Positions 1 through 8,565 of a DNA stretch of 64,000 nucleotides are shown here, in pieces (the first letter of the stretch is position 1; each line of letters opens with the position of its first letter). Source of the DNA: Limnobacter sp. Its GTDB lineage: Bacteria > Pseudomonadota > Gammaproteobacteria > Burkholderiales > Burkholderiaceae_B. The stretch lies in NCBI GenBank assembly GCA_029866125.1, contig JARWZZ010000015.1, positions 310,001-374,000 on the forward strand, in the 5' to 3' direction. Both the position numbers and the translations under genes were made by a program. The notes beneath the pieces are model-generated. The model was not told the DNA's origin. It ran no database searches and worked only from the letters and a program-made list of their open reading frames with translations.

Positions 1-114
1 GCTGCCCATGCCCAAGCGGCGCGCAATTTTGGGGAACCTTCGACCAAACTCCGCACCCATGTCTTTCACATGGTGCAGCTCTTGTGTGTACAGTTGCAGA
101 AGGCGCGGGTCCAT
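1..114 (-). CDS. tssF: TssF, type VI secretion baseplate protein (N-terminus only)
   Basis: Reading leftward from an ATG at 114, 38 codons remain open to the window edge. They begin MDPRLLQLYTQELHHVKDMG and continue through an FPKIARRLGM-type segment, the typical opening of the TssF/VasA (ImpG) baseplate family. TssF forms a wedge with TssE and TssG around the VgrG hub. The gene starts 7 bases after the tssE stop, as expected in a T6SS operon. Only the first 38 residues are visible; the rest lies beyond position 1. Confidence 0.85.
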   Translation of the reverse strand, partial: MDPRLLQLYTQELHHVKDMGAEFGRRFPKIARRLGMGS

Positions 115-121
115 GAAAGCG

Positions 122-634
122 CTACGCAGCCAATGTGCGAATGGACATTTGGCCTGTTTCCAAATCCAGCTCTGTGCGCAGCAACAGCTCCATTGGATAG
201 GGAAGCGACCACAGTTGGCCGGATATGCGCAGCCCAATCACGTTGTTCTTGTGCATCAATGCACTCTCTTGTTCAGCAACCACCAACAAAGAATCGGATT
301 GAATTCTGGGCTCGAACCGACGAATCATTTCAGCCACCGTTCGCTCCAAACCACGAATATCCAGGTTGGACACCGTTTGCCCCGCCAGTGGCGGCATGCC
401 ATAGGCCAATACAGACTTGGCAAGCTTGAGGTTGGATTGTGTATGCCGCGAGTCCACCAGAGACTGGCAATTCAGCAAACTTTCTAAATCGCGAAGCACA
501 GCGGCTTTAAGCTGGTCTCGGCTGATAAACAAATCATTGACATGGTCATTCAAAGCCTCGGGGTTGTCGTCCCTCAGGCGATCCAGTAGCGAAGGTTGCA
601 GCGCATCCTTGGCACGTACAGGATTTGATCTCAT
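122..634 (-). CDS. tssE: TssE, gp25-like T6SS baseplate protein
   Basis: The 170-residue product matches TssE, the gp25/lysozyme-like baseplate wedge component needed to start sheath assembly. It shows the family's conserved LRDLESLLN helix near residues 48-56, followed by a GMPPL turn and a C-terminal beta-rich half ending in a TELDLETG-like segment. Its ATG (634-632) overlaps by one base the stop of the upstream hcp-like gene, suggesting translational coupling. tssF follows 7 bases downstream. Length is usual for the family. Confidence 0.92.
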   Translation of the reverse strand: MRSNPVRAKDALQPSLLDRLRDDNPEALNDHVNDLFISRDQLKAAVLRDLESLLNCQSLVDSRHTQSNLKLAKSVLAYGMPPLAGQTVSNLDIRGLERTVAEMIRRFEPRIQSDSLLVVAEQESALMHKNNVIGLRISGQLWSLPYPMELLLRTELDLETGQMSIRTLAA

Positions 635-1116
635 TATTGATACTGATCAACAAAGGTGCATGCCCCACCTGCCGCGTTTGCGGACAAATGGCCGGAATAT
701 TGCACTTCAATTTCCTTGAATGCCAAAGAGAATGTCTCTTGCACTTCGCGCACGCCATCGGCATTGCTGTGAATGTCGTAGGAACAAATTCGTGCTTTTT
801 TCAGTTTAATTTTGAGGTATTCAATCGGTCTGGGCCCACCCGCGTCTACACAGGTCAGCGTGGCCTCTCCAATTTCCTCGGCGCTTTTCATGGCGCTCAT
901 GATTGCTGTGCTGGCGGTGTCGATCCGCTTTTCAAAGGTAATGGCCCTGGCTGATGCTTTGGAGCCAGAATGACTTAAGGCATTGACTTCCTGCACCATA
1001 CCCCAAGACCAACTTATAATGTCGATCGTTTTTTCATGGCCTTGTACAACGCTCTCACCCTTAATACCCCCTTGACGGGAGCCATTAAGGGCCAAAAACA
1101 TGTGATGATCTGACAT
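634..1116 (-). CDS. hcp: Hcp family protein, second copy
   Basis: The 160-residue product has the Hcp beta-barrel signature: GESVVQGHEKTIDIISWSWGM near the N-terminus, then a RAITFEKRID strand and a C-terminal EVQETFSLAFKEIEVQY-type strand. Hcp hexamers stack into the inner tube of the T6SS and carry some effectors. It is a diverged paralogue of the hcp gene just upstream (1135-1617), same length but with many substitutions. It may be an alternative tube subunit, a tube-end piece or an effector carrier; the sequence alone cannot decide. Its stop overlaps the tssE start by one base. Confidence 0.88.
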   Translation of the reverse strand: MSDHHMFLALNGSRQGGIKGESVVQGHEKTIDIISWSWGMVQEVNALSHSGSKASARAITFEKRIDTASTAIMSAMKSAEEIGEATLTCVDAGGPRPIEYLKIKLKKARICSYDIHSNADGVREVQETFSLAFKEIEVQYSGHLSANAAGGACTFVDQYQ

Positions 1117-1134
1117 GGAATGGCCCTTTGGAGA

Positions 1135-1617
1135 TTACTTCTCGGTGTTGGTGGCAATATTGAACGAGTGTTCAATGCGGCCATCTGCACCGCCATCACG
1201 GTTCTGAGGAACGTAGATGTAGTTAAACTGCGCGAAGTTCAATGTCACGGTTTCTGACACCAGGTCGTCGCCGCCTGATCCGCCTTGGGACACGTTGCTC
1301 ACAATCACGTCGGTGAATTTAACGACTACGTATTCCAATGGCTTGTCGCCCGCTTTGCGCACAGTCAGGGTGACTTCATTGAAGTGCTTGCCTGTACAGC
1401 AATGCTTAAGCAATGTGGGGGTAGCTCTGTCCACACGCTTGGTGATGGTCAAATCTTGTACATTGACTTTGCCTGCACCGCCACCACGTGCAACGTGTGT
1501 GGTACCAGATTGGGACATGCCCCAGCTCCAAGACAAAATATCAATTTCTCCAGCGTGTGCGTGGTCAACCGACTCACCTTCCACGCCAGCGATTTTCATG
1601 AACATGTCTACTGCCAT
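1135..1617 (-). CDS. hcp: Hcp, T6SS inner tube protein
   Basis: A 160-residue Hcp/Hcp1 (DUF796) protein opening MAVDMFMKIAGVEGES and containing GEIDILSWSWGMSQSG, a glycine-rich loop, a LTITKRVDRATPTL strand and a C-terminal VSETVTLNFAQFNYIY strand. These are standard Hcp1 features, so this is probably the main tube subunit. It lies between tssC and a second hcp copy. An AAGGAT ribosome-binding site precedes the ATG at a suitable distance. Position directly after the sheath genes matches the common tssB-tssC-hcp-tssE order. Confidence 0.94.
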   Translation of the reverse strand: MAVDMFMKIAGVEGESVDHAHAGEIDILSWSWGMSQSGTTHVARGGGAGKVNVQDLTITKRVDRATPTLLKHCCTGKHFNEVTLTVRKAGDKPLEYVVVKFTDVIVSNVSQGGSGGDDLVSETVTLNFAQFNYIYVPQNRDGGADGRIEHSFNIATNTEK

Positions 1618-1662
1618 GCTTAATATCCTTTATAAAAAAGTTGAACAACAAACAACACAGTT

Positions 1663-3192
1663 TTAAGACGCTTTGGCTGATGGCAATTTGCTCACCAATC
1701 GCAACGACACGGTTAAGCCCTCCAACTGGTAATGAGGGCGTAAATAGAATTTCGAGGTGTACATGCCGGGGTTGTCTTCAACCTCTTCCACCACCACTTC
1801 TGCGGCTGCAAGTGGGCGAGTGGCTTTCACTGTTTCAGAGGAGTTGGCAGGGTCTCCGTCCACGTATTGCATAATCCAGTCCTGCAACCAGCGCTGCATG
1901 TCGTCCCTTTCTTTGAAAGAGCCGATTTTGTCGCGCACGATGCATTTCAGGTAATGGGCAAACCGGCAGGTGGCAAACAGGTAGGGCAAACGCGCACCCA
2001 ATCGGGCATTGGCGGTTGCATCCGGGTCTTCGTACTCAGCGGGTTTGTGCAGGGATTGCGCACCAATGAAGGCAGCCAAATCGCTGTTCTTTTTGTGGAT
2101 CAGGGGCAAGAAGCCGCTTTTGCTCAGTTCTGCTTCGCGCCGATCAGAGATCGCAATTTCCGTTGGGCACTTCATGTCCACACCACCGTCATCGGTCGGG
2201 AATGTGTGGGTGGGCAAATTGGACACCGCACCGCCGGACTCAATGCCGCGAATGCGGGAGCACCAGCCGTACTCTTTGAACGAGCGGTTGATGTTGGTGG
2301 CCATGGCATAGGCCGAATTGGCCCATGTGTAACGGGAGTGGTCAGCAAAACCCGTGTCTTCTTCAAATGCGAATTCTTCCACTGGGTTGGTGTTGGCGCC
2401 GTAGGGGTAGCGCGCCAAAAAGCGCGGCATGGCCAAACCGATGTAGCGGGAGTCATCGCTTTGCCTGAGGCTGCGCCAAGGGGCGTAGTCGGGAGTGGAG
2501 AAAATTTTGGTCAAATCGCGCGGATTGGTCAGCTCTTGCCAAGAATCCATTTGCAAAGTGGATGGCGATGCAGCGGCAATAAACGGCACATGGGCAGCAG
2601 CGGAAATTTTGGCAATTTCGGCCAACATTTCCACGTCTTTGGGGCTGTGGTCGAAGTAATAATCGCCCACGATGCAACCGTAAGGCTCGCCACCAAACTG
2701 TCCATATTCGGCTTCATACACTTTCTTAAACACGGGGCTTTGGTCCCAGCCCACGCCTTTGTAGCGCTTCAAGTTTTTTGCCAGTTCAGTCTTGGTGATG
2801 TTCAACACACGGACTTTGAGGTACTCATCCGTTTCGGTGTTGTTGATCATGTAATGCAGACCACGCCAAGCCGATTCAACCTGCTGAAATTCACTGTGGT
2901 GAAGAATCAAATTGATTTGCTCAGACAGCTTTTGATCAATGCCAGCAATCATTTGCTCGATCGAGGAAATGGCGTCTTCACTCATCAAGCTGGCGTCTTT
3001 GACTGCTTGCTCAGCCAAGGTCAGAACCGCCGCTTCCACTGCGGATTTGGCTTCTTCAGTTTTGGGTTTGAACTCACGTTCCAACAGGCTGGACAACTCG
3101 CTTCCCTCAACCTCTACACTGGCCAACAGCTTGCTTGTGTCATTGGCCACTTGGCTGGACGAAGCGCCCATATTCAATAAATCTGCGCTCAT
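1663..3192 (-). CDS. tssC: TssC, large T6SS sheath subunit
   Basis: The 509-residue product is TssC (VipB/EvpB/ImpC), which forms the contractile sheath with TssB. Visible family segments include EFQQVESAWRGLHYM around residue 105, the FGGEPYGCIVGDYYFDH stretch near 165, PRFLARYPYGANTNPVEEF near 255, and the conserved C-terminal part with RLGARLPYLFATCRFAHYLK and an FYLRPHYQLEGLTVSLRL end. Length matches the family (about 490-510). The ATG is 3 bases after the tssB stop, so the pair is tightly coupled. Confidence 0.97.
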   Translation of the reverse strand: MSADLLNMGASSSQVANDTSKLLASVEVEGSELSSLLEREFKPKTEEAKSAVEAAVLTLAEQAVKDASLMSEDAISSIEQMIAGIDQKLSEQINLILHHSEFQQVESAWRGLHYMINNTETDEYLKVRVLNITKTELAKNLKRYKGVGWDQSPVFKKVYEAEYGQFGGEPYGCIVGDYYFDHSPKDVEMLAEIAKISAAAHVPFIAAASPSTLQMDSWQELTNPRDLTKIFSTPDYAPWRSLRQSDDSRYIGLAMPRFLARYPYGANTNPVEEFAFEEDTGFADHSRYTWANSAYAMATNINRSFKEYGWCSRIRGIESGGAVSNLPTHTFPTDDGGVDMKCPTEIAISDRREAELSKSGFLPLIHKKNSDLAAFIGAQSLHKPAEYEDPDATANARLGARLPYLFATCRFAHYLKCIVRDKIGSFKERDDMQRWLQDWIMQYVDGDPANSSETVKATRPLAAAEVVVEEVEDNPGMYTSKFYLRPHYQLEGLTVSLRLVSKLPSAKAS

Positions 3193-3195
3193 GGT

Positions 3196-3729
3196 TTAAA
3201 TCTCCGCGTCTTGGTCAGGAATGGCAGGCTGAGCTTTTGGTGCATCCGCTTGGCTTTTTTGGCTCAAAGTTTTCAGCAACGCAGGGTCGGCAATCAGCTT
3301 GTTCAGCAACTCTTCCGCGCCGTTTTTTCCATCCATGTAGGTCAGCAAATTGGACAGTTGTTGGCGGGCCTCCAGCAGCTTGCGCAGGGGCTCGACTTTG
3401 CGGGCAATCGCAGCGGGGCTGAAGTCGTCCAAGGATTCGAATGTCAAATCCACTACCAAGCGGCCTTCACCAGTGAGTTGGTTATCAACCTGAAACGCGG
3501 CACGGGGCTGAACGCTTTTCATCCGGCTGTCGAAGTTATCAATGTCAATTTCCAGAAAATCACGTTCATCCACGGGTGGCAAAGCCTCCACGGGTTTTCC
3601 GGACAGGTCTGCCATCACGCCCATGACGAATGGCAGCTGCACTTTTTTCTGGGAACCATACACTTCCACGTCATATTCAATTTGCACACGTGGCGCACGA
3701 TTACGCGCAATAAATTTTTGTCCGCTCAT
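3196..3729 (-). CDS. tssB: TssB, small T6SS sheath subunit
   Basis: A 177-residue TssB (VipA/ImpB) protein. It opens with SGQKFIARNRAPRVQIEYDV and has the conserved QLPFVMGVMADLSG segment at residues 32-45, then FLEIDIDNFD and a C-terminal helical region for TssC pairing. With TssC it builds the contractile sheath that the ClpV ATPase recycles. It sits between tssA and tssC in the standard order. The C-terminal tail is slightly long and rich in Ala, Gln and Asp. Confidence 0.96.
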   Translation of the reverse strand: MSGQKFIARNRAPRVQIEYDVEVYGSQKKVQLPFVMGVMADLSGKPVEALPPVDERDFLEIDIDNFDSRMKSVQPRAAFQVDNQLTGEGRLVVDLTFESLDDFSPAAIARKVEPLRKLLEARQQLSNLLTYMDGKNGAEELLNKLIADPALLKTLSQKSQADAPKAQPAIPDQDAEI

Positions 3730-3776
3730 GGTTTAACTCACTCCGATTAAGGTTTTGAATGGGGCTGGAAGGCGAA

Positions 3777-4949
3777 TCAATAGTCGCTCCCCAGAATTTC
3801 CTTGGGGTCCACCCCCATAATTCGGGCAACATCGTTCAACGCGCCGGGCGCGAGGTCTTTCATGAGTGCCAGAAAATTTTTGTCAATCAGCCTGGCTGCC
3901 CTTTTGAGCAGCAATTGGGCTGGATTGGTCGGCTCTGCTTTTTCCAAATACAGGCAGACCGCCTCGATGGCACGCAGCGCATCTTGACGGGAGCGAACCA
4001 CGCCGCTTGAATACCCAGCAAAGCCGGCCTCTTGCGGCAGGGTGCCAACATCGTCAGTGCTTTGCGCGCCCAAGCCATCGGTTGGTGCACCGTTTTGAGC
4101 TTGCCCAACCGTGTGGTCGCGGGGAAACAGGGCCAACACGTTGTTCAATAACTCAATGGCGCAGTGAAAATCGGGCAGCACCTGATCGCTCAACTGGGCG
4201 CTTAACTGGGCGCTTAATGCACCCGCCAAGGCTTTAAAACCTGCTTGAATGTTTTGGACTGTGGCCCTAATCGGTATTGTTTTGGCCAACTGCATTTGAA
4301 ATGCATGCTCAAGCTGAGACCGCTGCATCAAATCGGAGGGGTTCAATGGGCTGGCTTTGTCCAGCGCATAGGCAAAATGCCTGACCTGCACAGCGCCAAT
4401 CATGGGTAGGCTAACCACTTCAGTGCGCTTGAGTACCGATAAAAAGGACTCGCCTTGGGCCAGCACTTCGATTGCGTTTAGCCGTTCAAATGGGTCGTCC
4501 CCATCCAGTGGCGGGTTGAGGCTGCCCCAATGCTGGTTGCACCAGTGGGTCATTAGGCCCAAAGCAGGCAGCAGCCCACCCAGGCCTTTCAAATGCAATT
4601 GCGCGGTAAGCCAAAGCACAAGCAGGCGTAAATCACGGCTGCGAAGCAATAGGCTTTCGCTTAGCCTTTGCACCTGCTTCCAGTCCGGCTCTTGGGCCAC
4701 TTGGAACTGGTTTTCAGCCCGACCCAAGGATTCAGATTGCAGCTCTAGAAACTCGTTGCTGTATTCCAAGTTGGGGCCACAGGTCCCATCTGGCAAGGGC
4801 TCAACCCATTCCAAACATTGCTCATAGCCGTCAAACCACGCAAGCGGAATCGACAGCGATGAATCGATGTGCAAGGGTTTGACCGGAGTCAGGGAATGAT
4901 TGGCCACTGAAATGACACCAAACAGATATCGGGACGCCGACTCTAGCAA
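3777..4949 (-). CDS. tssA: TssA, ImpA-type T6SS cap/baseplate protein
   Basis: About 390 residues. The ImpA N-terminal domain is recognisable from PLPDGTCGPNLEYSNEFLEL (about residues 52-71) through the helical GLGGLLPALGLMTHWCNQHWG segment; this region in TssA binds baseplate and sheath. The C-terminal part ends IMGVDPKEILGSDY. It is the first T6SS gene of the operon. The start is uncertain: no ATG is available, the TTG at 4949 is the longest choice and a GTG at 4907 is possible, both with weak ribosome-binding sites. A 12-base tandem duplication near 4192-4215 encodes a repeated LSAQ. Confidence 0.88.
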   Translation of the reverse strand: MLESASRYLFGVISVANHSLTPVKPLHIDSSLSIPLAWFDGYEQCLEWVEPLPDGTCGPNLEYSNEFLELQSESLGRAENQFQVAQEPDWKQVQRLSESLLLRSRDLRLLVLWLTAQLHLKGLGGLLPALGLMTHWCNQHWGSLNPPLDGDDPFERLNAIEVLAQGESFLSVLKRTEVVSLPMIGAVQVRHFAYALDKASPLNPSDLMQRSQLEHAFQMQLAKTIPIRATVQNIQAGFKALAGALSAQLSAQLSDQVLPDFHCAIELLNNVLALFPRDHTVGQAQNGAPTDGLGAQSTDDVGTLPQEAGFAGYSSGVVRSRQDALRAIEAVCLYLEKAEPTNPAQLLLKRAARLIDKNFLALMKDLAPGALNDVARIMGVDPKEILGSDY

Positions 4950-5035
4950 TAGATTTCAGTATTGGCGAAGGGTCTAACTGACTAGGTATAGTCATTGGGA
5001 GGTAGGCCATCCCTCTCAGCACTTTGGTCGTGCTT

Positions 5036-6235
5036 TTATTGCCGGTGCTTGGGCATGATGTGAATCTGGCTTTGTTTGACGCGCACCCTGTAGAGTTGGT
5101 TGGGCTGCAATGAAAAACGTTCGGTTCCAGTCAAAGTAAGCCGGAAGCTGCGCTGGGGGGGCTGCTCACAGCGCAAATCAAGCAGGGTCATGTCCCCCAG
5201 ATCTTTCAGGAAGGTGAGGCGACAGGGAAAGTCCACCTCATCGTGCTGAATTTGGGGCTTGGATTGAAGTGGGTTCGAGGGCTCGTCCCATGAGCCTATA
5301 AGGCGCAATCCGTCGCTGTGAATGATCCAATTGAGCAAGTAGCCTTCGGGGATTTTGCCTTTGCTAGGCACTGTAAACTGCGTACCTTGCTTCTGCTCGA
5401 GGTCGTGTGGTTTCAACGTCCTTAGCCATTCGAATTGACCAAAACCTGGTTGATTTGGACACTCGCCCAACCATCTGCCGGAAAAGCGGTTTTGAATACC
5501 GACCAAATCCGCCACTTTGCGGTTTCGGGGTTTGCGGTGAATGTCCGCAGGGCTGCCTTGCTGCAAAATTTCGCCGCCTTCCATCACCACCAGCGTGTCG
5601 CACAGCAGGCGGGCTTCATTCATGTCGTGGGTGACCAAAACAATTGGAATTTCCAAATCGCGGCGCAGTTCCGCCAACAAAGCGTACAAGCTTTGCCGGG
5701 TCATTTGATCCACTGCGGAAAATGGCTCGTCCAGCAGCAGCAAGTCGGGCTGACGGGCCAATGCGCGGGCCAATGCCACCCTTTGGCGCTGCCCGCCGGA
5801 CAAAGCTGCGGGTTTGCGCTGAATTTGGTCGCCATCCAAATGGACTCGGTTGAGCCAATGAAGGGCTTGATTGCGGGCCTCTGCAGTGGGCTTGTCGAGC
5901 ATGGAAAGCATTACATTACCCAACGCTGACAAATGGGGCATCAAGGCATAATCCTGAAACACCAAACCCACACGGCGCTTTTGCGGGGGCAGGAAAATGC
6001 TTTTCTCGGTGTCCAGCCACACTTGGCCGTTGACAGCAATTAAGCCTTTTTCAGGTTTCATCAACCCAGCAAGAATACGCAGAATGGAGGTTTTACCAGC
6101 GCCAGAGCGCCCAACAAGGCCCAGCATGTCTTGAGGGCGTGCGGTGAAGGCCCCCTGCAAAGGCATGGGTGTGGTCTGTTCGATGTGAACCTGCAAGCCG
6201 GGTGGTTCGCTGATGTGCGGATTGAATGTATTCAT
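5036..6235 (-). CDS. modC: ModC, molybdate ABC transporter ATPase
   Basis: A 399-residue ABC ATPase with Walker A GRSGAGKTS (about 42-50), Q-loop in VFQDYALMPH, signature [15 protein letters not shown] and Walker B LLLLDEPFSA, then a long C-terminal region with TOBE-type folds as in ModC, which bind oxyanion and regulate transport. Partnered directly with modB, whose stop overlaps this start by 4 bases. Tungstate or another oxyanion cannot be excluded from sequence. No modA lies in the window. The T6SS operon follows 87 bases downstream on the same strand. Confidence 0.88.
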   Translation of the reverse strand: MNTFNPHISEPPGLQVHIEQTTPMPLQGAFTARPQDMLGLVGRSGAGKTSILRILAGLMKPEKGLIAVNGQVWLDTEKSIFLPPQKRRVGLVFQDYALMPHLSALGNVMLSMLDKPTAEARNQALHWLNRVHLDGDQIQRKPAALSGGQRQRVALARALARQPDLLLLDEPFSAVDQMTRQSLYALLAELRRDLEIPIVLVTHDMNEARLLCDTLVVMEGGEILQQGSPADIHRKPRNRKVADLVGIQNRFSGRWLGECPNQPGFGQFEWLRTLKPHDLEQKQGTQFTVPSKGKIPEGYLLNWIIHSDGLRLIGSWDEPSNPLQSKPQIQHDEVDFPCRLTFLKDLGDMTLLDLRCEQPPQRSFRLTLTGTERFSLQPNQLYRVRVKQSQIHIMPKHRQ

Positions 6236-6903
6236 TGAAACCTTCGCCTTGAGGCGCGCCCGCCCAGCATGAAGGTGAATGCAACAGCCAACATGGACAC
6301 CAGCAACAAAAACAGGGACATGACATGGGCCCCTTGCAAATCAAAGCCCTGAACCTTGTCATAGATTGAAATGGCCAAGGTGCGAGTTTCACCGGGTATG
6401 TTGCCGCCCATCATCAACACCACACCAAACTCGCCAAGGGTGTGCACGAAAGTAAGCACCACGGCAGAAAGCAGACCGGGCCAAACCAAAGGCAATTCCA
6501 CTTTGGTGAAAGTTTGCCAACGAGACAATCCGCAAACCTGTGCGGCTTCGCTGAGGTTGTAGGGAATGTTTTCAAACGCCCTTTGAATGGGCTGCACCAT
6601 GAAGGGAATGTTGAACAACACGGAGGCCAACAAAAGGCCGGAAAAATTAAAAGTGAATGTGAGGCCCAATGTGTTTTGAAGCCATGAACCGAGTGGTGCG
6701 CCAGTGCCCAGTAGCGTTAGCAAATAGTAACCCATGACTGTGGGGGGCAGTACGAGAGGTAGAACCACTGCGGCTTCCAGCCAAACCCGGCCTTTAAATG
6801 AAGTGTTGGCCAACCAGCGGCCCAAGCACAGCGCAAGCGGAAGCAACACCGCAATGGTGCCCAAGGCCAGTTGAATTGACAGTGAGAAAGCGTTCCAGTC
6901 CAT
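6232..6903 (-). CDS. modB: ModB, molybdate ABC transporter permease
   Basis: A 223-residue inner-membrane permease with several hydrophobic helices and the ModB/CysT-type cytoplasmic EAA loop (EAAQVCGLSRWQTFTKVELP, about residues 138-157) followed by a conserved GLLSAVVLTFVHTLGEFGVVLMMGG segment and PGETRTLAI. The FTHTLGEFG-like motif is typical of ModB. It forms a translationally coupled pair with modC. It begins divergently from the peroxidase gene, 135 bases apart. The substrate-binding protein must be encoded elsewhere. Confidence 0.9.
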   Translation of the reverse strand: MDWNAFSLSIQLALGTIAVLLPLALCLGRWLANTSFKGRVWLEAAVVLPLVLPPTVMGYYLLTLLGTGAPLGSWLQNTLGLTFTFNFSGLLLASVLFNIPFMVQPIQRAFENIPYNLSEAAQVCGLSRWQTFTKVELPLVWPGLLSAVVLTFVHTLGEFGVVLMMGGNIPGETRTLAISIYDKVQGFDLQGAHVMSLFLLLVSMLAVAFTFMLGGRASRRRFQ

Positions 6904-6998
6904 GTCGCAGTATACCTAAGGCGAGCGATTCAACTGGCCAGAACAGACCCAATCCAAGCAACAAAAAAACCCCTCTGCTAGGTTTCATCGGCTGTACC

Positions 6999-7031
6999 TA
7001 TATTCAATCCATTCTCATAAAATAGGAGAGG
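6999..7031 (+). promoter_or_regulatory. Candidate -10 box and strong RBS of the peroxidase gene
   Basis: A TATATT hexamer at 6999-7004 is a plausible -10 element, and AGGAGAGG at 7024-7031 is a near-ideal ribosome-binding site 7 bases before the ATG at 7039. No convincing -35 box is seen. The site supports the chosen start. Confidence 0.4.
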
Positions 7032-7038
7032 TTTTATC

Positions 7039-8529
7039 ATGGCTTCACACGGTAATGTTTATCGCTCTGGCGATTCACCACCCAGTTCAAAATTCTACGA
7101 TCAAGGTAAATTCGGTCGTCTTTTCCCATCCCTAGGCGCTTTTGCGGTGGACTCCCCCAGCCTGCGCGCTTCGTTGCTGAAGATTGGCGAGCTGGGCGGC
7201 ATCATGGATGCCAAGGACGATTTAACCAAAGACCCCACCGCTTTGATCCTTCAGGAATCGTTGTTCAAGGACAATCCGGACAATTCAGACATGACCGCCG
7301 GGATGACATTCCTTGGACAGTTTCTGGATCACGACATGACTTTGGACATCACCTCCAGCCTGGAGCAGCAGGTGGACCCGGAGATGATCGAGAACTTCCG
7401 CATCCCCTCCTTTGGGCTGGACAGCGTGTATGGCCAAGGGCCAAATGCCTCCCGCTATTTGTACGACCAAACGGTGGACCATGGTTTGACCACTTTGTTG
7501 CTGGAGCCCATTACTGGTTCAGAAAACCTATGCCGTGATGGTTCTAAAAAGTTTGATTTGCCGCGCAACAGCCAGGCCACTCCACTGATTGGCGACCCGC
7601 GCAATGATGAAAACCTGGTGTTGTCGCAAATGCAGGTTGCCTTCATTCGGTTCCACAATATGGTGGTTCAGGAAATCAAAACCAAATGGGGAATGACCAA
7701 CCCAGTTGAGATTTTTCTGGAGGCTCAACGCCTGACCCGCTGGCATTATCAGTGGATTATTTTGCACGAGTTTTTGCCCAAAACCATTGGTGGCGAGCGG
7801 GTGAAGGACATCCTGAAAAACGGGCGTAAGTTTTACAAATGGCGCAACGCACCTTTCATTCCTGTTGAGTTTTCTGTTGCAGCATACCGCTTTGGGCATT
7901 CGCAAGTACGCCCCAGCTACAGGGTGAATTTTGGCAAAGTGGGCAACCCCGATTTTTTCGCTCTGTTTTTCAATGACAACCTGGCCAATAACCCGGTGGC
8001 GATGGACATGCGAGGTGGCAGTCGTGAGGCACCCCGCTTTATTGATTGGCAAACCTTCTTTGATTTTGGGGATGGCAAGTCACGCAACAACAAAAAAATC
8101 GACACCAAGCTGTCATCGGTGCTGTTTGATTTGCCTGGACTGCCTCCCGGTGGCCCCCAGTCGCTGGCCCAACTGAACCTGCTGCGTCACCTGACGTTTA
8201 AAATTCCATCAGGCCAGAAAGTGGCTGCCGCAATGGGCCTAGAAGCTTTGCCCGCCAGTGCTTTCAAGGACTTAGAGCCGATGAACCTGCAAAACCGCAC
8301 GCCGCTGTGGTTCTATTGCTTGCGCGAAGCAGAAGTGCTTGAGAACGGCAAACGTTTGGGCCCTGTGGCCGGGCGTATTGTGGGTGAAGTGATGATTGGC
8401 CTGCTGCAAGGCGACAGTAGCTCTTACCTGTGCCAAGACCCCGACTGGAAGCCTAGCTTGGGTGCGAAACCGGGTGAATTCAGCATGGTGGATTTGTTGA
8501 AGTTTGGTCAGGTGGTGACTAGCCTGTAA
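7039..8529 (+). CDS. Animal-type haem peroxidase family protein
   Basis: A 496-residue member of the peroxidase-cyclooxygenase (animal haem peroxidase) superfamily. The distal haem motif GQFLDHDMTLD places Gln94, Asp97 and distal His98 as in myeloperoxidase; the proximal side is AAYRFGHSQVRPSY with His287. An IRFHN segment near residue 210 is also family-typical. No signal peptide is visible, so it may be cytoplasmic or leave by another route. Bacterial members are sporadic and mostly uncharacterised; the substrate is unknown. It is a monocistronic gene with its own terminator, next to a copper-redox cluster. Confidence 0.85.
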   Translation: MASHGNVYRSGDSPPSSKFYDQGKFGRLFPSLGAFAVDSPSLRASLLKIGELGGIMDAKDDLTKDPTALILQESLFKDNPDNSDMTAGMTFLGQFLDHDMTLDITSSLEQQVDPEMIENFRIPSFGLDSVYGQGPNASRYLYDQTVDHGLTTLLLEPITGSENLCRDGSKKFDLPRNSQATPLIGDPRNDENLVLSQMQVAFIRFHNMVVQEIKTKWGMTNPVEIFLEAQRLTRWHYQWIILHEFLPKTIGGERVKDILKNGRKFYKWRNAPFIPVEFSVAAYRFGHSQVRPSYRVNFGKVGNPDFFALFFNDNLANNPVAMDMRGGSREAPRFIDWQTFFDFGDGKSRNNKKIDTKLSSVLFDLPGLPPGGPQSLAQLNLLRHLTFKIPSGQKVAAAMGLEALPASAFKDLEPMNLQNRTPLWFYCLREAEVLENGKRLGPVAGRIVGEVMIGLLQGDSSSYLCQDPDWKPSLGAKPGEFSMVDLLKFGQVVTSL

Positions 8530-8562
8530 GTGAATCTATAAGTCAATCTGTAAGTCAATCTG
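8527..8562. repeat. Three tandem 12-base repeats at the peroxidase stop codon
   Basis: TAAGTGAATCTA, TAAGTCAATCTG and TAAGTCAATCTG follow one another, the first containing the TAA stop of the peroxidase gene. Each unit repeats an in-frame TAA, so the stop is triplicated. This looks like local slippage duplication. Confidence 0.85.
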
Positions 8563-8565
8563 TAG

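Noticed and set aside
1867-3180. Long plus-strand open frame (437 codons) over tssC
   Set aside because: It is antisense to the clearly assigned TssC gene and has no recognisable family; a shadow of high-GC third positions.
5018-5034. Small hairpin AGCAC/GTGCT after modC considered as a terminator
   Set aside because: Only 5 base pairs, and the T-rich side faces the wrong strand for modC.
8527-8562. Short tandem repeats considered as a CRISPR remnant
   Set aside because: Units are 12 bases with no spacers and there are no cas genes.
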